A DNA stretch of 64,000 nucleotides from Imbricaverruca yamaguchii (GCA_034440575.1 JAOTOL010001598.1:2096001-2160000); one strand, 5' to 3'. Counted from the first letter of the stretch, positions 35,341 to 48,028 are shown. A program made the numbers and translations. Notes: generated by a model not told the origin, from the sequence alone.

Positions 35341-35937
35341 AAAACTGATATGCTATCACCAGCATTCCCGTCGGCCCAGTGTCCTGGAATTGATTTATAA
35401 TAGTGGAGGGCATGTGCCCAAGACGTCAAAACCAGATATGAAGCAGAAACAAGTCAACAATATTACGCATACAAATGACGAAATGAAAAAATAGCAGTTG
35501 CTAGCAAAACATTTTCATGATAATACCGTCAAAATGGAGTGTTGCAAAATAAGACGAAGCAATACAGCTATATTTTGTCGATGCCAATTCAGCATATCAA
35601 AATAGTTTTCGATGAGGTAAAAACAAACTTGTAATAGGTTAAGTTTTCAAGTAAGCTCAGTAATTCCAGGACACTACCACCTGTCACCCAACAACCTCCT
35701 CACCGTCGAAGAATTTCGCTTTACCATGTGGCAAGGGCAGTCCATAAATTTTACCCACAATTTCGGCAGCTTCAGGCGTGCGGTGATACAGGGAAAATGA
35801 AGCACTTGGCGAGCACACCAGTATACAAATAACATCTGGTAATGGCAGAAGCAAAGCGTTACTATTATCTGTGGTAGCGGGGCGAATATCCTGAACCGTC
35901 CACGATCCGCAGCGCTGCAACCTACAATGCTTCACGC
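35341..35937. other. AT-rich unique non-coding stretch
   Basis: Unique sequence with no recognised feature. Confidence 0.5.
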
Positions 35938-36366
35938 CCATACCACAGCCTACACTGTCTACCGCCCACACCACAGCCTACACTGCCTACCGCCCACACC
36001 ACAGCCTACACTGCCTACCACCCACACCATAGCCTACACTGCCTACCGCCCACACCACAGCCTACACTCCACCCACACCATAGCCTACACTGCCTACCGC
36101 CCACACCACAGCCTACACTGCCTACCGCCCACACCATAGCCTACACTGCCTACCACCCATGCCGCAGCCTACACTGCCTACCACCCACACCACAGCTTAC
36201 ACTGCCTACCGCCCACACCACAGCTTACACTGCCTACCGCCCACACCACAGCCTACACTGCCTACCGCCCACACCACAGCCTACACTGCCTACCACCCAC
36301 ACCATAGCTTACACTCCCTACCGCCCGCACCACAGTCTACACTGTCTACCGCCCATACCACAGCCC
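35938..36366. repeat. 28-bp minisatellite, about 15 copies
   Basis: Unit CCTACACTGCCTACCGCCCA plus CACCACAG, with frequent CCATAG/CCACAG and CCACCC/CCGCCC alternations. One copy is shortened near 36065. Confidence 0.94.
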
Positions 36367-37125
36367 ACCGACGAAACCTCCTCAGCGTCCGTAGATGGGT
36401 GTCCGGAGCCGGCAGATTGTGGGTCAGCCGACCAGCCGACACGGGCCTGGGTGCGCCGCCTCACGTGCGCCGTGTCACCAGGAAGTGCCGCGTGTCGTGC
36501 AGAGGCCGCGCCGCGGCTGCAGAGGCCGTGCCGCCGCCGCCGGCCGCCGGGTCACCGACGCGGCCCGATGCCGCCGAACACCGTCCAGGTGAGCGGCGCG
36601 GCGACGCTCGCCACATTCCGCGTCCATTATGGCCCCGATCGATCGGCCGGCTCGGCTCGGAGAGAGCTGGCCGTCCGACTGGCCGCCGCGCTCGTCCGCC
36701 CCGATAGCGATCGAGCCGCTATACGCGCTCGCATTTCGCCCGCGGCCGCAGAACTCGGCGATGGACTCGCAGCTGCTCCGATCAACAGATGGGACCTGAC
36801 AGCGGGCAGTCCGTGTTCCCGTACTGACGGGATCGCTGACCTCTTGGTCACAATTATTCTCTTAAAATGTACTTTCCCGGCTGGGCAGCGCGTTCGGGTT
36901 CTCCACAAGGCGCCCAGGTAACGAATCCCGATTTCACGGACACCTCGCAACAAATGCGATTTAAATTTCCTCTGAAAAGCGCGAATCCATCATGAAATCA
37001 GACCCACAAGAGGCTGCCAGGCGAAATCCAAGACGACAGAGTGGAGCACCACAGCATAACCAGATAAGATTGTGTGGCAAGTTTCTCGTTGACCTGTCCT
37101 CGGCTGATACCCGAGAACAGAGCGC
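36367..37125. other. CpG-rich block then mixed unique DNA
   Basis: The part at 36400-36760 is strongly CpG-rich. A plus-strand CAG/GTGAGC donor-like site occurs at 36587-36595, but no convincing acceptor-bounded exon precedes it. Confidence 0.4.
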
Positions 37126-37290
37126 GGCTCCGCATGGCGGAGTTACCAAGCGGAACACGTCCCGTCTACAACGGACCACGGCTCCACATGGCGGAGTTAC
37201 CAAGCGGCAGTCTACAACGGACCACAGCTCCGCACGGCGAAGTTACCAAGCGGCAGACGTCTACAACGGACCGCAGCTACGTATAGCTGA
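37126..37290. repeat. Degenerate 50-bp-type tandem repeat, three copies
   Basis: Units share GCTCCGCATGGCGGAGTTAC, CAAGCGGCA and GTCTACAACGGACC, with small length differences between copies. Confidence 0.85.
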
Positions 37291-38807
37291 CGGCAACCAG
37301 GCGGCAGGCGCCCCACCTCCCCTATTTCAGGGCCAGACTGCCCCCGCGGCCATCCCGAGTGTAATTTGCGAACGACTTGAGTTAGCCTCTGAAACCTGGC
37401 AACCTCTCATAACACTAACATTTCATACATGCGGCAATAACGTGAGTTCGCGCCTCGCCATAGCGTACAGCCCTGGGGAGCAGTCACGGATTGTGTTCTG
37501 CTCTTTCTGTCGCTCTTGCGCAGTGAACTGTCTCAAAGCCGGGGGACAAGAACCATGTTGAAGTCGATTATTTCCATGCAATATCCATAGTCAATGCTAA
37601 GCTCATGCAACATTCTCGGAGGGGAACCATCTTCTCTGCCCACACCCTGTTCCCGCGTCCTTGGTCTTGCGCAAACATCTCCACTCATTACTTCTTTATC
37701 TGCTTGAATACATCCGCCATAAAGCATAATATAAGGATGATATGGGCAGTGCGTTTAATTTGTGTTTATTATTAAAGCTCAACTTTATTTCGATCTTCAA
37801 CTAACTCTTAACGTCTAACCTTTCTTTTATCAATTAACAAATATTTCATACGTGGGGGCGTCCTTAGACATACAGCACTCCACATGCGGTCATCGTGTAG
37901 CATTCTATTGAGAATTAGAACATACGACACCCCTCCGGCTTTGGATGACATTGGTCTTTAAAATTCGATATCGATCACTGAAACATGTTGACATATGGAG
38001 ACATACCCAATGCTGATCATAAAAGCATATCAAACTCCTCGAAGTGCCTACACTCACAAAAACCGGTTCCGATTGTGTTCTTTGCCCTTGCAAAATATAC
38101 GCATTTGTTTACAAAAAGCTGGAATAGGCCCTAATGAACACGTTAAGCCCAAATGGGTACCAACATCGCAGTGAAAAGCACCAAGGTGCTCCGGGTGAAA
38201 GGAACATTCCAAAATGTTCCATTCCTTATATTCCTGAGTCAACGCTTGACAATCTTGCCTAATTGTTATGGCATGGGTGGATAAGTTACGTCAGCATCAT
38301 TCACTCGCTCTGCCATGCAGGATAGCCAATAAAACGGTTTCAGAAGTCATAAGAGGCAGCGGAATTCCCCTTCCGCACATAAATCTGGGGGTGATAAGAT
38401 TAATGACCACAAAAAGCAAACTGGGAATGTTTAAAATGTGCTACCCAAGTTAGTCCTGGCACTTGTCCCACGTCTTCTTAATAACTGATCTGATACTATA
38501 CTCAAACGCTTACCAGATGGCAATAACTAAGCTTGGGAGCTTTTTGTTGAGAACAGCATCAACTAAGCAGGCAGTCAATGATAATTAAGCTAACGGTGCT
38601 GCAATGCTCCATGCTGAACCTGAGGATTGTGAATTGTTGCTCTGATGGCCTCACTGAACAGTGTACGCCCACTCCTGATAGTGTCCTAGACTTTCACTTG
38701 CACTACGCATTCGGCTGTGTCAGTTCGTGTTCCATGAGAGCTGGGCATATTTTCATCGCTCCCAACTCCTCGGCTTCCATCCACACCGTCAGCATCCACA
38801 CAATCGC
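37291..38807. other. Unique non-coding stretch, AT-rich
   Basis: Contains a small palindrome (GGAACATT/AATGTTCC, 38201-38220). No gene is supported. The 3' part would be intron downstream of the exon at 38902 on the minus strand. Confidence 0.5.
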
Positions 38808-38856
38808 GCGCCAGGAGGGCGCCAGGAGGGCGCCAAGTGGGCGCCAGGTGGGCGCC
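38808..38856. repeat. 11-bp GCGCCAGGAGG repeat, about four copies
   Basis: GCGCCAGGAGG repeated with AGTGG/GGTGG variants, about 45 bp downstream (minus sense) of the exon C donor. Confidence 0.85.
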
Positions 38857-38901
38857 ACATCCTCGCCGACAGAGTCCGTCTGCGTGTCGAGCGAGACCCA
38901 C

Positions 38902-39354
38902 CTTGTCCGTCCTGGCTGGCGGCCGCGACGTCCGGCTCGTCTGGAAGTGGTGCTGACCGGACGACGACGACGGCGGCGGCAGAGGGGGCGGCGCCAGCGG
39001 CGGCAGCGACAGCAGCGGCGCCCGCGACGGCCGCGTCGCCGTCTCCGACCGCCGCTCCGCCGGCGGCGGAGGCGGCGGTGGTGGAGGAGGTGGTGGTGGT
39101 GGCGGTGGCGGCGGCGGTAGAGACTGCGGCTGCGGCGCAGGTCGCGGCGCACGCGCCGGCCGCGGCGACGGCGACGGCGACGGCGGCGGCGAGCCCCAGT
39201 GCAGGTGGTCGTGGTCCTGGTGCACGGGCGCCGGCGTGCACGGCATCGCGTCGGCGCCCACCAGGCTGTTGTGCTCGCGCTCCGAGCGCATGATGGGCGC
39301 CAGCCGGTCGAACTCGCCGAGGATGGCCGTGATCTGCGGGTTCTGCCGCTTCAC
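38902..39354 (-). CDS. Probable internal coding exon with polyproline linker
   Basis: This 453-bp minus-strand segment is exactly 151 codons, bounded by a GTTGCAG acceptor (plus 39355-39357) and an AAG/GTGGGT donor (plus 38896-38901). Residues 1-33 look like a folded or conserved block (KRQNPQITAILGEFDRLAPI, then MRSEREHNSLVG). Next comes a His-rich stretch (HQDHDHLHW), a Pro/Ser/Arg linker with a run of 19 prolines encoded by mixed CCG/CCA/CCT codons, a second Pro-rich part, a Ser run and a GQHHFQTS motif before ARTDK. The mixed codons argue that the proline run is maintained as protein and is not a fresh microsatellite. It fits a disordered region of a large scaffold or regulatory protein; the family is not recognised. 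Confidence 0.55.
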
Positions 39355-39429
39355 CTGCAACACCCAGATCCGACCAGCGTGAGACGCAGCCGACGAAGGC
39401 TGGGGTACGCCCGTGCCGCAAGCGTCGCG

Positions 39430-39660
39430 ACGACAACACGGCACGTCCCTCGCGACCCATCACCGCAGTTCGCCCGTCTCCGGCGAACAGGTGGGCAGCT
39501 GAATGGCACGTACCCCGCGACCCTGACCGGGAACACACCTGACCCCGGAGGGCCTTGCACGATTCGCACCCCGCGACCCTGCCGGGAAGCCGACCACGCT
39601 GCGGCGGATCGGTGGGCTGCTGTACGGCACGTACCTGGTGGCCCTGCCCCACAGCTGACC
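39430..39660. repeat. Degenerate 70-bp-type repeat
   Basis: Recurrent blocks GGTGGGCAGCTGAATGGCAC / GGTGGGCTGCTGTACGGCAC and CCCCGCGACCCTGCCGGGAA at irregular spacing. Lies just upstream (minus sense) of the proposed exon. Confidence 0.6.
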
Positions 39661-40448
39661 TGGCACCGGCCGTCCGGTACGCCACCACGTGCCAGCCGAG
39701 ACCGGCGCTCAGGCAGCTGCCCTGCACCGCCACGACGGCAACTCGTGGCGCCAGCGTGCGCAACGCCCGAGTGTTGCGCGCACCTCCAGCCGCGGTGCAA
39801 CATACGGCCGACATCACCCACACGGCGGCAGGCCGGCGACACTCAACAATAGCGGCGCAACAAGTGAAGCGCGGCGGCGCGCGCCGGCGGCACGCCCGTC
39901 GGCGGTGTCGGCGGTTCGGACGGCCGCCCGGCACGGTGGTGCTGCGTGCCGGGCGGCCGCACGCGACGGCACGGCACGGCGCGCAGTTCACCAGGCAACT
40001 GCTGAACACACTGCAAACACCGAACCACGGCGCACCGACCATCACGCAGCACACCGACTTCTGGCTGGCGAGCTCGCCACCAGATCGGCTGCTGGATGAC
40101 GGTGCGCTGCTGCAGCGGTGGTAGCGACAGGGCGCGGCGCTGTGGATCGTGGTACGAGGCAGCACAGCCGCCAGCTGCATCAGTGCGCACGCAAGCCTGA
40201 CGCCACTTGATATCATCCATCCGCCAAACTCCGATTGCTCACAGTGGAATAAAAGCCCAAAGAGCAAGCAGTCATTGAACAAGGAACCGCTCGTCTCGAG
40301 TAGGACAAATCTTCCACCAGACATCAACACCACCTGCCCACAATGTCAGACCGAACCCACTGAAAGTACGAACGCGAGTTCCACCAACGAAGCAGACCAC
40401 CGGCACCCTGGCCGCCCACATCCAAACCGGGCGTCCCAGTCATCCATT

Positions 40449-40511
40449 GGGCGCTACACGACCGACGCAGTCGATGCGCCCCTGAACCCCAATAACCAAC
40501 CAACCAACCCG
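40449..40511 (+). mobile_element. Solo SINE/LINE 3' stem-loop module with AACC tail
   Basis: On the plus strand: GGGCGCTACACGACC, then GCAGTCGATGCGCCC, then CCCCAATAACCAACCAACCA. The outer GGGCGC/GCGCCC stem is intact. The tail is (AACC)n, as in the SINE at 5179, whereas the other modules have (AACT)n. No head is attached upstream. Confidence 0.65.
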
Positions 40512-43500
40512 TCATCCATGAAGCCGAGCCGGCCGATCTCACGCCCGCACCGCACGAGTCTGCATCTGAGCGCGCAAAAAAACGCGCACCTCGCGCGGGC
40601 GCCCACGCAAACGTCGCACGTGTGCCGGCGGCCAAGGTCTCTCTCTGCCCAGGAATCACACGTGTGTCAGGGGCACTCAGCAGCCGCTGCGACTGCGAGG
40701 TAGCGGTGTGCTGCAGTTGCCAGACAGACGCGGCCAAGAGGTACTTGGTGGTGTGCATTCTGATTCACACTCGAATAGATGGACGGCTCAGAAAACATTA
40801 CGTATGAAAGTGAGTCGGGCCAAACAACAATTGAAACACACAACCAATATGGTACGGCAGTTCCATAAAGAAACTGGACAATTTGTTTATTGGATGATTT
40901 AGTACTTACATTTTTGACAACGTATAATTAATTTTCATGGCACTCCAATTGTGAACATCATATAGTTTATGGTGTATTGTTCACGATGACGATTTTTTTC
41001 AGTTGACAGCAACATGTTTTTCATTGTTCCACACATCGTTCTGGACTTTGATACGATGATCACACTGTTGCTACACACGGTTCTATTCACCTACGGTCTT
41101 TGCACGACTTTGTGCCTACGCAGCGTGACCAAAACAGCATGCACCATCTCCTGCGCAGGAAGCATTCGCCGAGGAGTACCTAGCGACCTGGGCCGAGTGC
41201 CGACGATTCACAGAGAAAGTTGCCTACTTGACTTCAGTACCTTACGCCAAGAACGGTACTTTTGGCTAATATCCAGTCATGATCAACTTTCTACAACATA
41301 TGGTGTAGCGATGCATTTACTTGTTGTCAACCTCCAAGCAAACACATCATTCGATCAAAAGACATCCGAAACGATCCTCTTATATTCAAATAGTTTATAG
41401 TAGGCCACTGCAATCGATTACCACGTCCGCCTTGAAACGCTTTCATCCCACCGAAAGAACGAGAGAGTAATCCAACCTCCCAGGCATTGAGCCAGAACAA
41501 AGCCGTTGAACCAACCGGGCCAAATGAAGACAAACGAGCCCACTCATCCAGAAACAAATCTCCAAAAACACCAAGTCAAATCCCACCGGACTACCACAAA
41601 CCGTTAAATGCGGCCTTTCGCTGCCGCGTTAGGAACATAGTCAGCGAGGCCGAAGCAGTGGCGGACCCCGCACGCGGCTATTGGATCACACCTCGAGGTG
41701 TTTGGAGCAATACTTGTCTAAAGCGGTCCACAGGGGTCTTAGAGCACTCTTAGAGTGCAAACCCACTGACGGTAACGGTAAGACCCACGCCCCACGAAAA
41801 AACGTCGGGCACAACAGGCTTCATCTCGAAAAAAGGACAGGATGCACGCTTCAAACCAAACTAAACAAATGCACATGTGAAAGCTGAGATCTCAGCCGGA
41901 GGAAAGGAACGATACGAAAATAGCGGTCTCCTCCATGGAGAGCAGGGAAGGCGCCCGCCATTCACAGTCCATTGTCCAAACACCGTATCCATATCGGTCC
42001 GATGTCACAAATCGGCGGGTGACGCCACAGCGCCAGACGCCGACGTCACGGACCAGATGCAGTGCTGCGTGGACGAATGCTGCACCGGTTAACCGCGCCT
42101 GAGCCGAGTTCCGCGAATGCTTTCACGGCCTCGATCACTCCGCGTTGGGCAACGGAAAATAGCCGGGCACCATTAGCCTGACTCACGCATTCCACAGAGG
42201 CGGGAGACCGTTACACCAACACTGCTCCGTTGGCCGGCAGGCTCGCCGGTCACACCGCCGCCAGCGCAGGCGAGTGGCGGCAGGCGACGTGACGCTCGCC
42301 TGTGGTGTCGGAGCGCCGGTAACCCGGGCGACACAGCCACCCGACGCAGCCGAGGCCGAAGCCCAAGTCGCTGCACCAGACCAGCCACCGAGCGCTCCAC
42401 ACGAACACCCCAGGGGTAGTGGTATAATATTCGTGAAGTGGGGTGGAATACACCACTTACTAAACAACGAATCCTTGTTGAAGATGTATCGACATCTTGC
42501 TTCTTGGCGCGTGTTTGTGAAGTCTTCGTGCCTCGTTTCTTACAGCATCCCGCTTATAAAGATTATACTTATGCTTACGATAACGGATCCGGGTTCGTGA
42601 TGCCGAACATCCGGTGACGCAATTCCAGGCGAGGGAAGTATTTATTACGTGCCATATTATACAATACCGGTTTCTAGCATCCCTATTTGCATGGTTGATA
42701 TCGTTGATGTCGACATCCCAAAATTATGTACCTCTCAAACACACAAAATGGGTAGAGTCACATGTACTGAATTGCATCAAAGCTGGATTTAAGGGACATA
42801 GCAAGTATTTGAACTAACAGTTCCGTGGCGATTTTGACATCCTGCTGTACTCGTTACGACATCTCACATCTAACGAGAAGCCATCACTTTAGCACTGCCC
42901 AGGGGTGACCTGCCCCGGGCGCGCGACCTGTCGCCGTGCGCCATGCCACGCAGAGGCGCCGCTCGTGCAGCGGCGGCCGCCGCACGTGCAGCGGCCTGCG
43001 CTGACCTCGACACTCCCGAGAGGTGTGTCGGCAGCGGTCTGGCCAGTGGCGGAAATGACAGCGCACGGTCGCGGCCGGAAGGTGGCCCGACGTGGCGACG
43101 CCGCCGCCGACCACGCAGCCGCCCAGAGCTTCGGCGGAGGGCTGACCCAACGAGGGAGTAAAGCTGCTCCTGGTACAAATGTGCTCATCATGGTGGTGCG
43201 GTTCGGCTCTGGTTTTACCATTAGCTCTAATGCCGGAAGTCAATGTTATACAGTTGTACACATGGCTCTAGCCTTACCATTAACCCTTGGTATCAGCAGT
43301 CGGTGCTGTAACATTAGTTGCAACGTCAAATTCCCGACAAATTTTAATGTTTCACCTTTTTCCTCTGCTCTGATTGAACGAACCTTTCTAGGCCGAATCC
43401 GGCCTTCTTCACTGGTGAATAACTATCCTCTTGGGAAATGTTTGGCGCACGCGTCATTTTTTCAGGCATCCTCCGAATCTAAAGTGCAAGCCTACGAGCT

Positions 43501-45596
43501 AAGCTGTAATTATTCCAGGCCTCTTCAACTATCAGATGGGAAAGTACCTGTACTTCACTTGGTGACGAGCCACTAATGGTCTCGATGTCTCATTCCCAAT
43601 CTCCGTGTTATCACGAACGCTCCAATTCCTTTCCACAAAATGGCTCTCGGGTCAGTGTAGGCCTGTCTGTAACCGGATGCTCATTAAATTATAATAATGA
43701 TTCACCCCAGCAGAAATTGTTATGGTTCAACATACAAACATATGGCCATTTATCAGTACTTAATTGGCCATCATTATATGAAAGCAGCTATATGCTGCAC
43801 CCAGCGTTGACAATTGGAACCCAGTCCGATATATCAACTCAATAAGGTATAATATCACGGACCATGGAGTTCGAGCCATGTGATATGAAATAAGCGATAA
43901 AGCTTACCGCGGTGACAGATCATATCAACATCGGAGGTGCGACACCACTCGGACCCATCTCAACATCACGTTCGCTCGACTGCGCAGTGCCGACTCCCCC
44001 ATTCGGTCACGAGCACCCGACATCACAACACCGGCGCCATGCGCACGTCCACGCAACCTTGGTGACCCCGACGCCCCGAAGCGTGACCGCGGTGACCCTG
44101 CGCCGTGTCGGCCGACCTCTGAGCGCGCGGCGCCTTTGTTACCTCACCGACTGGGCGGAGCGCGAGAGGCGGCGGCGCGACCAAAGGGCTGCCGCCGGCG
44201 ACAACAGCGCACACGAACAGTCGAGAGCGCACGGGTGGCCGTCGAGCGGGCCGTGCGCGTCACGTGACCTGGCGCCGCCCAGCCCACGCCGCTCGCCTCT
44301 GTGACACAGACAGACGACCTCGGAGCGGAGACCCAAAGACGCGCCCGGCGCGGCCAAAGGTCCCCGGTGACCTCCATACAGCGCGCCGAGTGGGATTCCA
44401 TCACGACACGGCGGCGCTACATCGGTCACCACGTGACCACCTGCGACAGCCGGCAGTGTTCGCTGTTGTGTGTCGTCGGGGTGGGCGGATCCAGCCTCGG
44501 CAGTCGACACTCGCCTAGTCCCCATCCGAATACGGCGCTTGGTGCAGAGACACATTCTGACAGCAGAATTGCGTCAGCGCACGCACTGGTTGGATGACAT
44601 CATGGGCGGGCTCGATGGCAGGGAGAGGCGATGGGTGGGGGGTCGCAGGTCGCAGGCTGGGATCCATGCGGCGGGAGATCAGTGCCTGCTCAGATTAACG
44701 GGAATACGTGACCTTAACGGTTGCCGGGAGTACCGGGCGGTCGACAGTGTTCTCGAAGACCAAGATTGAGGTGGAATCGGAAGCTACATGGAAGCTTGGT
44801 TCGCCCCTCTGTGAACAATGTTTTAACCACAGGAAGTGACGTCCATGAGGCGTGACGCGATATCGAGCAACTGCAGGAGGTACGTCATTCTCGATGTCAG
44901 TGACTCCGCCAAGATGCTGTCCATACAGACCACCTGGCAAGTTGTAGCTTAATTTCACGTCCAGTATATCGTTTCAATGACATTCTGAGGGGTTCGGATG
45001 CACTTAGCTGATGCACTCCGATCTATAAAAAGAGCAACAACAACGAAAGCAGCTGCAGGATGCTGGTGCAGGAGGTAGCGTGCTTCGGTACGAAGAACTA
45101 TATAAATTGCGAACAGCAGCAATAGACACCGCTTTGGAAAGCGCTCGTAAGCCGCGCAGCCAGGATCTCCGGCTTACTTTGTGCTGGAACTTTACTTTAG
45201 ATCACCCATAATTAGCTGGCAAGCCTTCACCCGTGGGAGACTGACTTCTCCATGCATTATAATCCTGAGAGCAAGAAAATGAATCTGGTATTTAGCTCGG
45301 TGGGATGATGTCCAGGAAAATATTATATTTTGAAATGATGACTGAGGGATCTTCGCATTCCTGTGATCATCGCCGCCTAAACGTGATGAGAAAACACTTG
45401 TTTTCAGTTAATTAATTTCCATTTCGAGTCGAACCGGGCCCTCTCTGCCTCTGATACAACACACTATTGCTCTTCTTGTACTACTTGCCTGCCATTCAGT
45501 TAGTTAGATGACCTGAATGACGAGTAAACTGCAATGATCAGCAATTTATAACACGCAATTCAGCACAGTGGATACGGTGTACATATCGAAACGCTG

Positions 45597-45862
45597 ACCA
45601 ACTCTGGCTGAAACCGCTCCCGAGTAGGGAAATCGGTGGGATTTGCGTGCCCATCAAGCCATTCAGATCTGTGAACTGACGATATTCCTGGATAGGCCCG
45701 CTGGCCAACTCTGGCTCGCGCTGCTCCCGAGGGAGGACAGCTTCACTACATCCAAGGCCGTCAACTCCTCTGCTGGGGCCGCCAGTCCAGACGGTGATTG
45801 GGCTTGGTGAGAGTTGCGTGCCGATCAAGCCGCCCGAATTGTGAACTCACGATTTTCCGGCA
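45597..45862. repeat. Diverged tandem duplication, about 120 bp
   Basis: Two blocks share ACCAACTCTGGCT, GCTCCCGAG, TTGCGTGCC, ATCAAGCC and GTGAACT..ACGAT in the same order (45597-45695 and 45704-45862). The second block has about 60 extra bases. Confidence 0.7.
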
Positions 45863-46440
45863 GAGGTCCGGTTCGACCGAGGGCTAATAGCGAGGGAGCC
45901 CAAGCCGTCTGACCATCTGCACCAGCTTAGATGAAGAAAGGTGGGTCGGCACAAAACAATTCTGCAGTGTACAGCACGCGAACGATCGAGGATTGGCGTG
46001 GACTGATATGCTATTTTGCATTACAGCTGGCAATGGCTGCATGTTCCGTGCGCTACTAAACTATCACGTTCTTGAAACGATATTCATGATCAGCTTTAGC
46101 TTCTGGTGGCGCAATCACACGCGGATCGTGTCTTGCCATGTAATATTCATTGTGCTAAATAAAATATTCACGACAGAATCGCGTAGAGCAAGATGGAGAA
46201 CCAAAATATGAATGCGTGCAGTGATAAAGGGGCCAACGTCATCAAATAAAATCACTTTGGTGGGCGCAAATTACTTTAAAGAAGTGCTACGTTTTCATTC
46301 TGAAAGTTTTGAACGATTATGACGGACCGAAATGGCTACCACGGAATGTAATCGCATCATCTGCGATAATACGCCGGACTTATGGCGTCAATGCCGTCAA
46401 ACGTGTTGTGAACGGCTGTAATTATACGACAGTCGAAGAT

Positions 46441-46506
46441 CATTTACCACTGTCATACTGATTGTCCCAGCTTATCCTGGATTCCGTCGCATTCAGACGA
46501 CACACC
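46441..46506. repeat. Dispersed repeat, copy 1
   Basis: Shares CATTTACCA, TGTCA, ATTGTCCCA and CTGGATTCCGTCGC in the same order with 48261-48322, at roughly 75% identity. It is probably a fragment of an unrecognised interspersed element. Confidence 0.6.
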
Positions 46507-46667
46507 CAATTTCCATGACACTGAGCGGGCCAAACGTCGCCGGCTTTCTCTTCTCCCGAACAAATCCATTCACCCGCACACGGCTGGGTGGCCACCAGGC
46601 TGGAACACCGCCCGAGCAGCACTGCAGCCCTGGCGAGTAGAGCCTGGAGCAGTGGAGGCGCACCGGC

Positions 46668-46828
46668 CTGGAGAGCTCGCCTGGAGAGCTCGCCTGGAGA
46701 GCTCGCCTGGAGAGCTCGCCTGGGGAGCTCGCCTGGAGAGCTCGCCTGGAGAGCTCGCCTGGAGAGCTCGCCTGGAGAGCTCGCCTGGAGAGCTCGCCTG
46801 GAGAGCTCGCCTGGAGAGCTCGCCTGGG
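46668..46828. repeat. 13-bp CTGGAGAGCTCGC repeat, about 12 copies
   Basis: Nearly perfect units, each with a GAGCTC palindrome. Only two units differ (CTGGGGAGCTCGC). ORFs in several frames across it are repeat artefacts. Confidence 0.95.
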
Positions 46829-47199
46829 GAGCGCGGTCCGCTGCGGCCGCCAGAGGTGATCGGGCATACCGTTAGCCGGCGGCTGTCCAAGGCCGTCCGG
46901 TTCGGCGGCGGTCGGGCCACCCCGCGCGGCGCACAGAGGCGCGGCCGGCCGCCGCCGCCTGCCGGCCAGCCGGCCGCGTTCCGACGACACGCTCGTGCAC
47001 AAACCCGTCGCGCGTCCCGCCGCACAGTCGATCGGCGTGCGTGTCGACCACTTCCGGGTCGATCCGGCCGCCACCGATGCCCCCTCGTTCGGCTGATCGG
47101 ACGCGCTCGCGTCGGCGACGAGCGCCGCCCAGCGACGCTGGTTCGCTGCTCTCCCGGGGTGTCGGCTTCGGCAGGCACGCGTCACCGACGCGTCATCAA

Positions 47200-47515
47200 A
47201 CACAGGGATGCATTTTCGGTGGCGGCGAGGGCTCATACCAAAAGAGGCAATGTTCTCTGACATTCCTCCAGCATTTGCACTGGCAGAATGCGGACGCAAT
47301 ACCGACTCGTTATCAAACATCTTGAGTGGCGACAAGGATACGTTGTACGAGAAGAGCAAATAGTATCCGACATGCATCTCTTCATTTACACTGACAAAAT
47401 GTGGACGCAATACCGACTCATCGAAGATGTAGAGTAGCGGCGATGACACGTCATCTGAGAAAGACAACATTCTCTGACATCCACCTCTTCATTTACACTC
47501 GTCAAATGCGCACCG
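47200..47515. repeat. 107-111-bp degenerate tandem repeat, about 2.5 copies
   Basis: Blocks with GGACGCAATACCGACTC (47292 and 47403) and TTCATTTACACT (47382 and 47489) recur at 107-111 bp. It accounts for the internal repeat in the minus-strand ORF here. Confidence 0.75.
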
Positions 47516-47774
47516 CTGCCAGGCTTGAACTGTTCAGGACCGCATTACGCTCCCAATCGCTATCGATGTTGCCACGCGACATCATGGTCACGTGCGGTGC
47601 CCAGCGGCCACGTCAGCGCAGCTGAGGTCGCCGCCGCGTCGGCTGCGATCCGCACACGACACGAATGCTGATCGCAGCCCTCGTACGGTACGTGCCATCT
47701 CGCGACGTTTAGCTTCCCCGACGTGGATATCTCTCGTTCGCCCATTGACTTTCAGCCAGGGGTGGTCGGGTTCA

Positions 47775-48028
47775 CATAGTGGGTGTGAGTGTGAGTGTGA
47801 GTGTGAGTGTGGGTGTGGGTGTGGGTGTGGGTGTGGTGGCCTTTACGACACGTCGACCGTTGAATCATATAGCGTTGCTAATCTCTCACGCCGATTGGCC
47901 GCGGGCGAAGAGTAGCGACAGGTGGGACTCGAACCAAAAATCTTTCGATTGTGAGACGGGCAACTTACCCCCAGACTACTCGTCCCCGGTGTGGATGTGG
48001 GCGTGGGCGTGGGCGTGGGCGTTGGAGG
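47775..48028. repeat. GTGTGA/GTGTGG microsatellite split by a SINE
   Basis: Hexamer run at 47775-47838, resuming as GTGGGC units at 47989-48028 after the SINE. Confidence 0.88.
47839..47988 (-). mobile_element. tRNA-derived SINE inserted in a GT-rich microsatellite
   Basis: This is the best-preserved head in the window. On the minus strand it starts GGGGACGAGTAGTCTGGGGG, has a perfect B box (GGTTCGAGTCC), then GCGGCCAATCGGCGTGAGAG and CGACGTGTCGTAAAG. The plus-strand microsatellite GTGTGG/GTGTGA ends at about 47838 and resumes as GTGTGGATGTGGGCGTGG at 47989, so the element appears to have landed inside the repeat tract. Confidence 0.8.

Larger units (their letters stand above)
39661..46439. 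other. Presumed intronic unique DNA
   Basis: Alternating CpG-rich blocks (39660-40200, 42200-42400, 42900-43150, 43970-44470) and AT-rich stretches (40880-41400, 43600-43900, 45000-46440). Apart from the stem-loop module at 40449 and a diverged duplication at 45597, I see no supported feature. Confidence 0.45.

Noticed and set aside
36450..36595. Possible plus-strand exon ending at CAG/GTGAGC
   Set aside because: The donor-like site is good, but no acceptor-bounded frame stands out in the CpG-rich block.
38789..40333. 514-codon minus ORF
   Set aside because: It overlaps the better-supported splice-bounded exon in a different frame, is Arg/Ala/Cys-rich and runs through the CGG-rich tract. 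It is a shadow ORF of GC-rich DNA.
47910..47988. Functional tRNA gene on the minus strand
   Set aside because: A and B boxes are recognisable, but the cloverleaf is imperfect and the same head with the same body recurs elsewhere, so it is a SINE head.
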